DNA of 38,006 bases from Bacteroidota bacterium. GTDB taxonomy: Bacteria; Bacteroidota; Bacteroidia; Chitinophagales; BACL12. The stretch spans positions 1 to 38,006 of the forward strand of contig JAKQVC010000201.1 of the NCBI GenBank assembly GCA_029571985.1, written 5' to 3'. The position numbers were made by a program, and so were the translations under genes. Shown in pieces: positions 1-8,204 of the stretch. The notes beneath the pieces were generated by a model, which worked only from the letters and a program-made list of their open reading frames with translations, did no database searches and was not told where the DNA came from. The stretch's first letter is position 1. Every line of letters starts with the position of its first letter.

Positions 1-258
1 TTCCCCTAAATAGAAGTTGCCACATAACCGTAATGGGATAGCTGCGACTATTGTTACATTCCCTCCTAAATTGCATATCGGTTTACCACATGATTCTTTA
101 GAAGTAGGTGTATTGCCCGATAATATTAATCTTTCAATAAACACTTTCTCATGGCAGTCTTTGAACCCAATCGCCGATAATAGTACAGCTTCCCCTTGCG
201 TCACTTGGAATGTAGCGGAGTGCTGATTAGGTTCATCTTTAGATATTAATTTAAACAC
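1..258 (-). CDS. Partial small structural-operon protein (3' end outside window)
   Basis: An open minus-strand frame runs from a GTG at 258-256 to the window edge with no stop, so the C-terminus is missing. It starts V/M-F-K-L-I-S-K-D-E-P. The GTG lies just after the double TAA that ends the upstream gene, with GGAAG about 8 nt before it as ribosome site. A segment with CGK..C..GGNVTIVAAIPLR resembles a segment of the next upstream gene (CGN..I..CNITI...PLR), so the two look like paralogous small virion proteins. No family recognised. The position downstream of portal and terminase fits a structural or head-tail role, which is inference only. Confidence 0.6.
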   Translation of the reverse strand, partial: MFKLISKDEPNQHSATFQVTQGEAVLLSAIGFKDCHEKVFIERLILSGNTPTSKESCGKPICNLGGNVTIVAAIPLRLCGNFYLGE

Positions 259-261
259 TTA

Positions 262-711
262 TTATACTTCCATTATTGAATATGCAATTTGAGGTTCATT
301 AGAGGTAGTATATCTAAACCGATACGCTTTACCTCCGGGTAATGTAACATCCGTATTTGAGCTAGATAATGTAACTAATTTATTATTCTTGCGTAACGGT
401 GTCACGGCAAATGTTGGAATAGTTATATTGCAAGGGATAATGCAATTACCACATGTGTCATGTACTGTTGGAGTGTTTAATAATTTAAAAATTACAATAT
501 CAATATATACTTCATCTACTACATCAATAGGTGTCAGTCTCAACACTTTATCATCCGGTACAATAATGGTATTTGATATTTTATTAATACTATTATCAAA
601 TAGTAATGGAGGATTAACGGCCTGCCAATTACATCCTGCGCTACCCGCCCCTGTAGTAGATGAGCGAGTAAACGGGGATGTAACTTCAGGACATTTTGCA
701 CGGCATCCCAT
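262..711 (-). CDS. Hypothetical structural-operon protein
   Basis: 149 residues, minus strand. The ATG overlaps the stop of the upstream gene (TAATG), which implies translational coupling. It is rich in Thr, Ser, Ile and Val with several cysteines (CRAKC near the N-terminus, a CGNC motif mid-protein) and no membrane segment, consistent with a beta-rich virion protein. The CGN..I...NITI...PLR stretch resembles the partial gene downstream at the window edge. The opposite-strand open frame at 389-733 is a shadow. Function not recognised. Confidence 0.65.
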   Translation of the reverse strand: MGCRAKCPEVTSPFTRSSTTGAGSAGCNWQAVNPPLLFDNSINKISNTIIVPDDKVLRLTPIDVVDEVYIDIVIFKLLNTPTVHDTCGNCIIPCNITIPTFAVTPLRKNNKLVTLSSSNTDVTLPGGKAYRFRYTTSNEPQIAYSIMEV

Positions 712-992
712 TAGTCTGCCCCTAATAATATAGCTGCTATTTTTTGTAGCTTTGAAAAAATTGCACCTGATTTCGGAGGTACAATTACAATAGGGTTGTG
801 CCAGTATAATGCTTTATTAATACATCTATTTGACCCATCACTATTAAAATACCGTATTGCGTTATTTGGTAATTTCAATATGATTTCTTCTTGGGGTGTA
901 AATCCTTGAACTACACCTGTATGTCCTGAAGTTATATCAAATAATCTATCACCTACCACTACCACTGCGCCATCCAATACTATTTGTGCCAT
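711..992 (-). CDS. Hypothetical structural-operon protein
   Basis: 93 residues, starting MAQIVLDGAVVVVGD with an ATG at 992 and ending in a TAATG overlap with the next gene. It is beta-strand-like with repeated hydrophobic/Gly patterns. It sits just after the portal-like gene, where phages often carry small head-completion or connector proteins, but I see no motif that identifies it. Confidence 0.65.
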   Translation of the reverse strand: MAQIVLDGAVVVVGDRLFDITSGHTGVVQGFTPQEEIILKLPNNAIRYFNSDGSNRCINKALYWHNPIVIVPPKSGAIFSKLQKIAAILLGAD

Positions 993-1008
993 TATTCGTA
1001 TCCTTAAA

Positions 1009-2772
1009 TTAATCTGTAATACTAGTGGGTATTCCCGCTACCCCTAACGCTTCACCCACTGCCCATTCCAATGTGCCTGCGGGTACTGCATTTGGTGCGG
1101 CTGAAATCATTTGACCTACCAATTGTAAATTTTCCATTGCTTTCATATTTTTAATTTCTTCTTTCAATAATCCTGAAAAGCCTAATGATTGAATTTGCGA
1201 ATCCCCGGTAATCCATCCTTCGTACAGTGCAATGTTATATATGTTCCTACCGATAGGCCCTAATATATCCATGTCGACATTGGACATAGCTGACTGAAAT
1301 CCTTTGATGGCGTTAGCATATAGCTGCATCACGCCCCGGAATGTCCGGTTAATGCCAGAGCCTACCGACTGGCCCGATAAGGTGGCAGGTACGCCTGTCA
1401 TTAAGTCACCCAGATGAATACACCAGTCCATCCACTGCATGTAGGATGTAACATTACTTGGCACGTTATGGTAATAATGCGCGGGTTTGCCTCCACCAAT
1501 CGTATCCGGGTCTACGGGTACAGTCATACCCACAAATAATTGACCAATTTGATCGGGGGATATATACCGTGCAATACGTTGATAATCTACCTCACCAATA
1601 GGTAATGCTGAGATCGCGCCGTTATTAACAAGATTTCGTAATCCGGCCATAAATAATCGTTCGATGGGTGCTAGAATAGTAGCTATGCTATCCCCTGCAA
1701 TTGATTCCTCGCCTAGATTATTCATATACGAAGTAGTATATATACCTCTAGGATTAGGATTATCTATTTTATTTATTTCAATTTTGATGGTTCTTCGGCC
1801 ACATATGATTATTTTAGTCTCATAAAATTCATTACGTGACACAGGTATATCATAACCTTTCAACATCTCGCCTTTTATTAAACCGTAAAATTTAATAATG
1901 TTGATAGTGGTACGTTCCGCTTCATGATTTAATATTTCACTACTACCTAACCAATCATAATTGATAGATTGAAAATTCTTTAAGCAGTATTTAATATTAG
2001 TATGCTGCCATCCTTCCGCTTTCTGCTGACGTGCTAACGTAATATAGTCAATAGTGTCAATAATAATATCAAACTGACCCGTACCATTACCTTTATTATC
2101 GGAACTATAGAAATGGTTTCTAGGGTTGATTGCTTTAAATTGCCATGATTTTTCAAGATTATATCTGGCTTTATTACCCTTCCATTTCATCTTTGGTGTC
2201 AAGAGTTGAATAGGGCCTTCAAATACGGTATAGGGGTATAGCACTAAATAACCTAACCCTTTAATTAATTCTTTAGTGATACCAGATTCAACCAATCTAT
2301 CTTTTAATACTAATGATGCGTTTTTAGCATCTTCCTTTGCCAGTTTTATTTTACTTTCGTTATACTGATTTTTTAATTGCCGGGCCAACACCGCTATACT
2401 ATCTGGAGTGTCAGGCATCCCTTGGTTATCCACCATACGTTGGCGAAGGGTTTGCCGCATTTGTGATGCTACAATGCCCAACTCCATGTCGTTTAAATCA
2501 GGTAGAGGTGTCGGTTCGAGCGTAAATGGGAAGGTATCCGCGTTCTGTAACATATCTCTAATAAACGCCATTACAGTATTAGTCTTGTGTTTAGTCAACG
2601 ATATGTACAGATCAACACCTGAGTCTTCTATTACCTGTTGATCACATGGCCGATGTTCTCCATTATATTGGCGAGCGCACGCTTCTATTTTTTCAGTAAC
2701 ACACCCTTTATGGGAACGCGCACTTTCTAATTGGCTGATTATATATTCAGCCAACACGTCATGGTCTGTCAT
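1009..2772 (-). CDS. Portal protein (putative)
   Basis: 587 residues. The portal is the dodecameric ring through which DNA is packaged and ejected; the call rests on size, position and fold-like sequence rather than one motif. The N-terminal third is charged and helical, followed by a segment on incoming substrate-like residues (PFTLEPTPLPDL, LGYLVLYPYTVFEGPI) typical of the clip/wing of portals. A C-terminal half follows with APIERLFMAGLRNLVNNG and LSGQSVGSGINRTFRGVMQL, like portal proteins of podophages. It lies two genes downstream of terminase large subunit, the usual order. Start ATG at 2772 has a GAGG ribosome site in the short leader. Alternative: another large head protein. Confidence 0.7.
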   Translation of the reverse strand: MTDHDVLAEYIISQLESARSHKGCVTEKIEACARQYNGEHRPCDQQVIEDSGVDLYISLTKHKTNTVMAFIRDMLQNADTFPFTLEPTPLPDLNDMELGIVASQMRQTLRQRMVDNQGMPDTPDSIAVLARQLKNQYNESKIKLAKEDAKNASLVLKDRLVESGITKELIKGLGYLVLYPYTVFEGPIQLLTPKMKWKGNKARYNLEKSWQFKAINPRNHFYSSDNKGNGTGQFDIIIDTIDYITLARQQKAEGWQHTNIKYCLKNFQSINYDWLGSSEILNHEAERTTINIIKFYGLIKGEMLKGYDIPVSRNEFYETKIIICGRRTIKIEINKIDNPNPRGIYTTSYMNNLGEESIAGDSIATILAPIERLFMAGLRNLVNNGAISALPIGEVDYQRIARYISPDQIGQLFVGMTVPVDPDTIGGGKPAHYYHNVPSNVTSYMQWMDWCIHLGDLMTGVPATLSGQSVGSGINRTFRGVMQLYANAIKGFQSAMSNVDMDILGPIGRNIYNIALYEGWITGDSQIQSLGFSGLLKEEIKNMKAMENLQLVGQMISAAPNAVPAGTLEWAVGEALGVAGIPTSITD

Positions 2773-2826
2773 TATTAATCCTCGGTATATCGGTATAGGT
2801 TACTAATCTAGTCTTGGACTAGCAAG

Positions 2827-3066
2827 TTATCCTGCGCTTAATGGTTTGTTGACAGTAGTCGCTAATCTCAACAGCGCCCCTGCCATCAATGTAGGATTAT
2901 CACCTGACCATCGGTAAGTGACAGTATCGACACAATCTACTAATACTACTGCTACGCCTCTAATATTGCGATCTTTCCTAATATCCTCAAGCCACTGTAT
3001 TAAATCATCATCTAAATGTTGTACGGTATATGTGTTACCGCTTATAGTTACAATATTGTCGCTCAT
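2827..3066 (-). CDS. Hypothetical protein between terminase and portal
   Basis: 79 residues. The ATG at 3066 overlaps the terminase large subunit stop (ATGA), so it is translationally coupled. The sequence is small, mixed alpha/beta and acidic in the middle (LDDDLIQWLEDIRKDR), with no cysteine motif or membrane segment. No family recognised; probably a small packaging or head accessory protein by position. Confidence 0.6.
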   Translation of the reverse strand: MSDNIVTISGNTYTVQHLDDDLIQWLEDIRKDRNIRGVAVVLVDCVDTVTYRWSGDNPTLMAGALLRLATTVNKPLSAG

Positions 3067-4586
3067 ATATTTTTTCTCTTTGTTAATTTCTGTATATCTA
3101 CATCGTTTTTATTTTGGTTATTTCTTGGCGACACAATAAATAAACATCCATATTGTAACCCGCAGCATACGTGCGTCCATTTATTCTCTTGATGCTTGGG
3201 AAGATAAATAACATTTGATTCATCAACATTTAATTCGTCACCTCCCCGTAACCGGGCATGGACATATTTCTCCAACAACCCTTCTTTCAATAATGGGCAA
3301 TTTTTTGCGTCAATAATTAGCCCATCATGATATGACGCCTGTTTAGCTACTGCGTTTTTGCGGACAGTGAACCCATTACTTGGCGCAGTAATAGCGGCAA
3401 TCCCATATTCTTTTAATAAATCAGTTGGGGTAACGGCGGTACGTTGATCACGAGCGTTTGCCGGGTCACAAATAGCGAGTGCGTTGGATTGGGGGTAACG
3501 TGTTACCAGTATAGGTTTAAGATAATCCTTAATAAATTCTTCAGTACCTACGGCGTCAGCGTATACTTCCATCAATACTCGCATTTGATTACGTAGTAGC
3601 TGAAACAATACCGCGCCGGGGTGAATCCCGGATGTATCAAAACCGATAAATATTGTTTCACCCGGTACATATTCTAGGGGGGTATCAGAAAAATGGTGCT
3701 CTCGTATTTCGGGATGGCATCGTTTGCCCCGTGTTGATGTACGCCATAGTAGGGCCAAACGTGAACACACGGTATCCCATGTACTGAATGTTAATTGTCG
3801 TAGATAATAATCGGGTTCAACATTCTCCAAGTTTTCAGCATTGGGGTTAAGTCGGTATTGGGGGGGTTCTTCCCCCGAATTGGCAGCTTCATAATTATCA
3901 ATAAATACGGCGGGAGGTTGCACGAAGAATTCCATCTTCATGGGTTTCACATCAAGCCCTGCGGTATCAATATCCCCCTCGGTTGCCAATTTCCCTTCTT
4001 TAATGGCTGTATATAACCAGTGACGTTTATCGGGATAGTTGAAATCCATGAGTAATACCGCCTCCGTACATTTCGCCCCGGTAATGCGAGAAGGGTAACG
4101 ATCTATACGTTCAATGGCGCGCATGACTACACTAATATCTATTTCATTGGCCTCATTAATGTAGATCAATGTGAACTCATTGGATGACAGATTTTCCAAG
4201 TCTTCTTTAGTATCTAACGCCATGAACTGCCAGTCTATTTCGCACCGTGTCCCATCAGACATTCCAAACTGTGTAAACCCCGTCATAGGTGCAGAATGTG
4301 TAAATGTGGATGTTCCCGGAATCATCCATGATTTAATGGTGACTAATGTTGTTGATCGCAGTCGTCGGAATGTTTTACGAATTACCCCCACCCGGATTCG
4401 ACGCACATTGTCGTACCCCGGCTCTTGGCGCATAGCCATGAATACAATATCCATAATAATACCTACTGATTTCCCCCCACCCGGCGGGCCAGCAACCGCT
4501 TTAATCGTAGCTATGGAATTATGAAATTTTGAAAGGGTCGGCTGAGGTGTATAACTGAATGTATAGGCCCGTACCATATCACTCAT
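3063..4586 (-). CDS. terL: Terminase large subunit
   Basis: 507 residues from the ATG at 4586, which has AGGAGG about 8 nt upstream and overlaps the small-subunit stop; an upstream TTG at 4613 lacks such a site. The motor powers DNA packaging and its C-terminal nuclease cuts concatemers. Visible motifs: Walker A GPPGGGKS (about 33-40); Walker B-like TLIYINEANE (about 139-148), with Asn where Asp is usual but the catalytic Glu present; an RNase H-like nuclease with IFIGFDTSG and ALAICDPAN acidic residues; and HDGLIID near the end. Length is usual for the family. Neighbours: putative small subunit upstream, portal downstream. Confidence 0.92.
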   Translation of the reverse strand: MSDMVRAYTFSYTPQPTLSKFHNSIATIKAVAGPPGGGKSVGIIMDIVFMAMRQEPGYDNVRRIRVGVIRKTFRRLRSTTLVTIKSWMIPGTSTFTHSAPMTGFTQFGMSDGTRCEIDWQFMALDTKEDLENLSSNEFTLIYINEANEIDISVVMRAIERIDRYPSRITGAKCTEAVLLMDFNYPDKRHWLYTAIKEGKLATEGDIDTAGLDVKPMKMEFFVQPPAVFIDNYEAANSGEEPPQYRLNPNAENLENVEPDYYLRQLTFSTWDTVCSRLALLWRTSTRGKRCHPEIREHHFSDTPLEYVPGETIFIGFDTSGIHPGAVLFQLLRNQMRVLMEVYADAVGTEEFIKDYLKPILVTRYPQSNALAICDPANARDQRTAVTPTDLLKEYGIAAITAPSNGFTVRKNAVAKQASYHDGLIIDAKNCPLLKEGLLEKYVHARLRGGDELNVDESNVIYLPKHQENKWTHVCCGLQYGCLFIVSPRNNQNKNDVDIQKLTKRKNI

Positions 4587-5181
4587 TAACGACCCCTCCT
4601 GTGCCGTGGTCAATTACTACCATGTTATTGGGTTCAATGCCCCTAACCCCCATCCCAATATTAACTTGCACAACTTGTTGTGAGGTGACACCCACCTGTT
4701 GCTGTTTCATAGCGGCGGTGGCAGCGGAGGAAATGGCTTTAAATATAGTAATCCTATCCCCGGTATCCACGTTGGGGTCATGGGCTAACGCAAACATAGA
4801 TGGCAGTAATGCTTCAGTAATGACAGTGGCTTTCCGGGCCAGTCCCGTGTGATCGCCAAACCCTTTTTGTTCAATCAGTGATTGGGCATCTTTTATATAA
4901 GTGGCAAATAAAGGCGATGATCTGATCATCTCGTTTACTTGATCTTCAGTGTACCCGTATTTGGCAGCAATGTTAGCGTGGGGTTCAATCCCGGCCACCC
5001 ACTCCATTGCTAATACGGATAGTTCAGCCGAGACGCCTTTATGATGTGATGGGTCGTTAGGGACTTTAGACGGGGGGGTAAATACTACATTGGGTAACGG
5101 TTCTGAATAACTACGTTTTACCTCCGCCGCATATTGTATCGGTGGTGGAGGGGGAATATGTTGCGCCATGATATTTTCCAT
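4579..5181 (-). CDS. terS: Terminase small subunit (putative)
   Basis: About 200 residues from ATG 5181 (MENIMAQ); other possible starts are TTG 5217 and ATG 5169, none with a strong ribosome site. After a Pro-rich N-terminus (HIPPPPPIQ) comes a helical part with an HTH-like stretch (IAAKYGYTEDQVNEMI) and a region rich in Ala and Gln, a layout common in small terminases that recognise the packaging site. It directly precedes and overlaps terminase large subunit. It also overlaps the end of the small membrane protein upstream by about 60 nt. Identification is by context and fold-like pattern. Confidence 0.6.
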   Translation of the reverse strand: MENIMAQHIPPPPPIQYAAEVKRSYSEPLPNVVFTPPSKVPNDPSHHKGVSAELSVLAMEWVAGIEPHANIAAKYGYTEDQVNEMIRSSPLFATYIKDAQSLIEQKGFGDHTGLARKATVITEALLPSMFALAHDPNVDTGDRITIFKAISSAATAAMKQQQVGVTSQQVVQVNIGMGVRGIEPNNMVVIDHGTGGVVNE

Positions 5182-5336
5182 ACTAGTGAGCCAGTCACTA
5201 GTATACCCAATACCCAACGACCTGTTACCACCAGTGATAGAATTAATCCTATCATCGTTAAAATTATCACTATAGACCGATAAGGTGTTGGTACTACCCC
5301 GGTTATCCAGCGTCTATAATAGGTTCGTAGTTTCAT
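5118..5336 (-). CDS. Small membrane protein
   Basis: 72 residues, Arg/Lys-rich at both ends, with a hydrophobic core of two probable membrane segments (about 20-52: SIVIILTMIGLILSLVV and WVLGILVTGSLVW). Its ATG overlaps the stop of the upstream membrane gene (ATGA), which supports a real gene despite the long overlap with the terminase small subunit frame. It probably acts with the larger membrane protein just upstream. Function unknown; a holin-like role is possible but lies far from the lysis genes. Confidence 0.55.
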   Translation of the reverse strand: MKLRTYYRRWITGVVPTPYRSIVIILTMIGLILSLVVTGRWVLGILVTGSLVWKISWRNIFPLHHRYNMRRR

Positions 5337-6451
5337 GCATTCGCCTCCAATGCTCTAGTGTACCGATAATTACGGACACCTGTTTTGCGAATCAATCCAA
5401 CTTCTGTACATAACGCAATGGCCTGTGTCCGGGCGTCAGCGTAAGGTTCAACTCCCGGTGTCAATCGTTTTGCCCCTGCGGTAATCAATTGACCTACGGC
5501 TACAATATCCATGTCAGGGGTATACCCATCAATGATGGCCCATATAGATGCACGCACCGCAGGGTTGTACGTATGTATATCGGGGAATAATTTTGCACCT
5601 AACTCACGGTAATCTAACTTTCTAACCACACGCGGCGTAGCTGAAATGATTACGGTATTACCGTACCGATACATGGCTGCCCGTAGCCCACGTAACGTAA
5701 TAATTAAAAATAAGGATAAGCTGATTGCTAGTGCAATAATGACCCGTATGTCATTATAAATGTATACCTCCACCCATGTCGTTTCAGGCTTTACCATGAA
5801 AGGTTTGACAGGTTCGCCACCTATTGTACTTACCACATCCCCTTCTAATAATTCACGTTGTTCAATCGTGTTAATTTCTTTCTTAATATCGCTTATGTTA
5901 ATGCACTGGATTACCCGTTTATAGTTCTTAGTGCAGTTAACTGTTACCCACCCGATAGTATCACCCTTCTCATTCTTGACATTAAGTAAATTTTGAATGT
6001 CACTCTCCAATTTAGCAATCTTAGTTGCCTTATCGTTATAATATTGAGCGATGAATTTACTTTTACTTTCTTCATACTGTTTGATAGCTACCGCGTAGTC
6101 ATACATTATTTTACTATCACGTTCATTACTCGATTCAATCATATATTTTGATTCATTGATTAAACCAAAAAACCCTATCTCGGTTAATAATAACGATAAT
6201 GCAATAGGTAATACACGGCTGTACCAAGGCTGATGCACCATCACAGGTAATGCATGATTTACTGCACCTACGGCTGCAATCCCAGCGGATAGTATCCATA
6301 TAAATGCCGGGGCGGTGAACACACTTCCCTTGTTAAAAAGAGTAACTACGCCCAATGTGTCCATTACGATCACAAACAGGGTTGTTAAGAGTAGTACTGT
6401 GTATGTGAGGCCCTGAGATTTCCCGGATTCTTTTTTTGAACTTTCTGACAT
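5333..6451 (-). CDS. Membrane protein with periplasmic-type coiled coil, first gene of the left minus operon
   Basis: 372 residues. Four hydrophobic segments can be seen: about 15-35, 45-63, 80-98 (each close together near the N-terminus) and 235-253. Between the third and fourth lies a charged helical region (about 105-165), likely coiled coil, then a small domain with two cysteines. The last 110 residues are soluble and include a repeated-helix part that resembles winged-helix folds. I do not recognise the family. It leads the operon that continues into terminase and portal, so it is transcribed from the gap at 6452-6791. The architecture suggests an envelope-embedded protein rather than a virion shell part. 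Confidence 0.65.
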   Translation of the reverse strand: MSESSKKESGKSQGLTYTVLLLTTLFVIVMDTLGVVTLFNKGSVFTAPAFIWILSAGIAAVGAVNHALPVMVHQPWYSRVLPIALSLLLTEIGFFGLINESKYMIESSNERDSKIMYDYAVAIKQYEESKSKFIAQYYNDKATKIAKLESDIQNLLNVKNEKGDTIGWVTVNCTKNYKRVIQCINISDIKKEINTIEQRELLEGDVVSTIGGEPVKPFMVKPETTWVEVYIYNDIRVIIALAISLSLFLIITLRGLRAAMYRYGNTVIISATPRVVRKLDYRELGAKLFPDIHTYNPAVRASIWAIIDGYTPDMDIVAVGQLITAGAKRLTPGVEPYADARTQAIALCTEVGLIRKTGVRNYRYTRALEANA

Positions 6452-6791
6452 TTTCGTTTTCCCTACTATTTGATCATGTGTTGTTGATTTGTAGCATCAT
6501 ACCGCAGGTTGATACCCGTTGGAAATGTAATTTTATTCAAATGCATTACATTTATCAACTTCATGTAACTCATTGATTCTTGAGCATACCTGTTGTCAAA
6601 TGTAATATATTTTATTTTTATTATATTTCTATTGACATGTCCTCACCGCGCCCTATAGCCATGTCATGAATGTCAATTCAATTTTGCAATTATTCAGTAT
6701 TGACATTATCATCTGTTTATGTATACCCATATATTAGTGTTATATTATATAGTATACTTTTTAATCAAGTTGTTACAAAGTATAACTAATC
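6452..6791. promoter_or_regulatory. Regulatory gap with inverted ATTGACAT words
   Basis: No gene seen in these 340 bases. ATTGACAT occurs at 6631-6638 and 6699-6706 and in inverted form at 6670-6677; a further TGTCAA is at 6594-6599. An AAATGTAAT/ATTACATTT inverted pair lies nearer the minus operon. TTGACA is the consensus -35 element, so these words could be promoters facing both ways or an operator for a repressor. The gap precedes the minus operon starting at 6451 and follows the end of the HNH gene. Confidence 0.4.
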
Positions 6792-7202
6792 TTACCCTAA
6801 TACTTGATGAAGAAAATACATCATTCCCCACGCACTGATGATCATACTAATAAAAAAGCGCTTGAGATGATACCGCAATATAAGGTTTACCATTCGGGCC
6901 TGACGACGATTAGGGTAGTGCTTTTTTACCCATTTATTCCAATCATGAGCCGTACAAGGGATATGTGTGCCCCCCATATCAGCATGAAACCGCTGATGAA
7001 TGTCAGTTGATAAAATAATACCGTTTAACGGGTGAAATCTTAAATGCGGATAGGCTTTAGCAGAATACGCATGATGGTAATCCACCTGATCAACTCGCCC
7101 GGTTACTGCACATTTTCCATCCCATTGGGTCGACACTTTAGATTTCCATTGGAAATACGCAGATGATTCCCGCCATTGTGCATTATTATTAAACCATTTC
7201 AT
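6792..7202 (-). CDS. HNH endonuclease with a hydrophobic C-terminal tail
   Basis: 136 residues. The beta-beta-alpha metal motif is visible: CAVTG (31-35), DYHH (41-44), a middle Asn at 60 (HPLNGIIL), then H69 and H73 (DIHQRFH). Such nucleases nick or cut DNA; phage copies serve in packaging, homing or host DNA attack. Unusually, the last 22 residues (FFISMIISAWGMMYFLHQVL) are hydrophobic and could anchor the enzyme in the membrane. It is transcribed alone, divergent from the 7283 gene, across a short shared promoter region. Start ATG 7202. Confidence 0.8.
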   Translation of the reverse strand: MKWFNNNAQWRESSAYFQWKSKVSTQWDGKCAVTGRVDQVDYHHAYSAKAYPHLRFHPLNGIILSTDIHQRFHADMGGTHIPCTAHDWNKWVKKHYPNRRQARMVNLILRYHLKRFFISMIISAWGMMYFLHQVLG

Positions 7203-7212
7203 AAATCACCTA

Positions 7213-7241
7213 TTGATTATTTATTATTTACAGTATATAAC
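7213..7241 (+). promoter_or_regulatory. Candidate sigma70-type promoter for the AT-hook gene
   Basis: TTGATT at 7213-7218 and TATAAC at 7236-7241 are separated by 17 nt, upstream of the ATG at 7283; AGGAG at 7271-7275 is the ribosome site. Confidence 0.5.
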
Positions 7242-7282
7242 GTATTTGTAACTAATTAACATCCCATTATAGGAGATAACAC

Positions 7283-7756
7283 ATGTACAAAGCACACCCT
7301 ACCCCTCCCAATATGCCATCTACTACGTTGGCAGATGTACCGTTCTCTGATGAAAAACAGCGCTTGTTTGAACATAAAGCACTGAATGAACATTTGGCGC
7401 ATTTACGGTCGACCCTATTGTTTATTCCACAAGTGCTCGAATTTAATAGAGGAGTGGCAAGTCAAGGTTTAGTAAACTTCAGTATCATTGAAAACCTTAA
7501 CGATGAACTAAAAGCTGCGGCGTATGACATTAGTATTGAAATTCCTCAAGTAGAGCGTCGCCTTGCAGAATTAGAACAACCAGAAGTCCCGGTTAAAGTG
7601 GATGCCCCGGTAAAATCTGCGGGCCGTAAACCTAATGTGGTAGCTACTACTGCACCTGTTGCTGCGGTAAATGGGAGCGCACCAGTTAAGCGTCGTGGTC
7701 GCCCTGCGGGTTCACCTAATAAATCCGTGCCATTACCTTTGCCCCCATCCGTGTAA
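7283..7756 (+). CDS. Small basic-tailed protein with AT-hook-like motif
   Basis: 157 residues. The N-terminal 100 residues are helical and acidic; the C-terminal 50 are rich in Pro, Ala, Val and Lys, and end with KRRGRPAGSPNKS, an AT-hook-like DNA-minor-groove motif. A second SAGRKPN motif precedes it. This suggests a DNA-binding accessory protein, possibly a regulator or nucleoid-like protein. It has its own promoter and a strong terminator right after the stop, so it is monocistronic. The first residues (MYKAHPTPP) resemble the start of the M23 peptidase at 15546 (MYYKAKPTPP), which is unexplained. Confidence 0.7.
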   Translation: MYKAHPTPPNMPSTTLADVPFSDEKQRLFEHKALNEHLAHLRSTLLFIPQVLEFNRGVASQGLVNFSIIENLNDELKAAAYDISIEIPQVERRLAELEQPEVPVKVDAPVKSAGRKPNVVATTAPVAAVNGSAPVKRRGRPAGSPNKSVPLPLPPSV

Positions 7757-7770
7757 TCTTACTTTTTACG

Positions 7771-7794
7771 AACCCGGCTTGTCCGGGTTTTTTA
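7771..7794 (+). terminator. Rho-independent terminator
   Basis: Perfect 7-bp stem AACCCGG/CCGGGTT with a 5-nt loop followed by a T run, 14 nt after the stop of the preceding gene. Confidence 0.9.
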
Positions 7795-7816
7795 TTGACT
7801 ATAGAGGTAGTAGTAA

Positions 7817-8114
7817 ATGAATGATGAACAAAATGTAGCGATTGATTTGTATAATTTGGTACGTATTGAGTGGCACGACAGTTCTCTCATAGTAGATCAA
7901 CCGTTCACTTTTTTTTTTAAATAAGCCCCCCCTTATTGCATTAACGCACCGTGTCAACGTGGGGTATGTGGTATATGAAAATGACACATTACTATCTATT
8001 GTACCTAGCTATTCACTGTATCCAGATGGTAAATCAATGCCTAAAGTCGATCATATTACGGTAATTCCTAAATCCGCTATTACATTACGTCAAGTGCTTA
8101 CTACGCATAAATAG
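7817..8114 (+). CDS. Small phage protein, reading frame broken at a T10 run
   Basis: ATG 7817 has AGAGG about 9 nt upstream and opens a 35-codon frame ending at TAA 7922. The next frame continues without a stop from the same T10 run (7909-7918) to TAG 8112-8114 and reads as normal protein (THRVNVGYVVYEND, DHITVIPKSAI). Taking out one T joins them into about 98 residues. This could be transcriptional slippage on the T10 run, a sequencing error, or a real frameshift mutation. The joined product is not recognised. Opposite-strand open frame 7799-7987 is a shadow. Confidence 0.6.
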
Positions 8115-8129
8115 GTTTATTACGCGCAT

Positions 8130-8164
8130 AAAAAACCCGGTAATATAGGGGATACATTACCGGG
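8130..8164 (-). terminator. Rho-independent terminator for the 8205-8627 gene
   Basis: Perfect 9-bp stem CCCGGTAAT/ATTACCGGG at 8136-8144 and 8156-8164; on the minus strand it is followed by a U run (A6 at 8130-8135 on the plus strand). It could also stop the converging plus-strand gene that ends at 8114. Confidence 0.85.
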
Positions 8165-8204
8165 CCAATATGATCAAAATATAGTAGATTCTAATACTAT
8201 TACA

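Noticed and set aside
389-733. 114-residue plus-strand open frame
   Set aside because: Antisense to a coupled minus-strand gene; no ribosome site; all surrounding genes run minus.
6764-6808. ATCAAGT/ACTTGAT inverted pair as a terminator for the HNH gene
   Set aside because: The loop is over 30 nt and no U run follows on the minus strand, so it does not look like an intrinsic terminator.
7799-7987. 62-residue minus-strand open frame
   Set aside because: Opposite a plus-strand frame with a ribosome site whose continuation is clearly protein-like; the minus frame runs through the poly-T and poly-C tracts.
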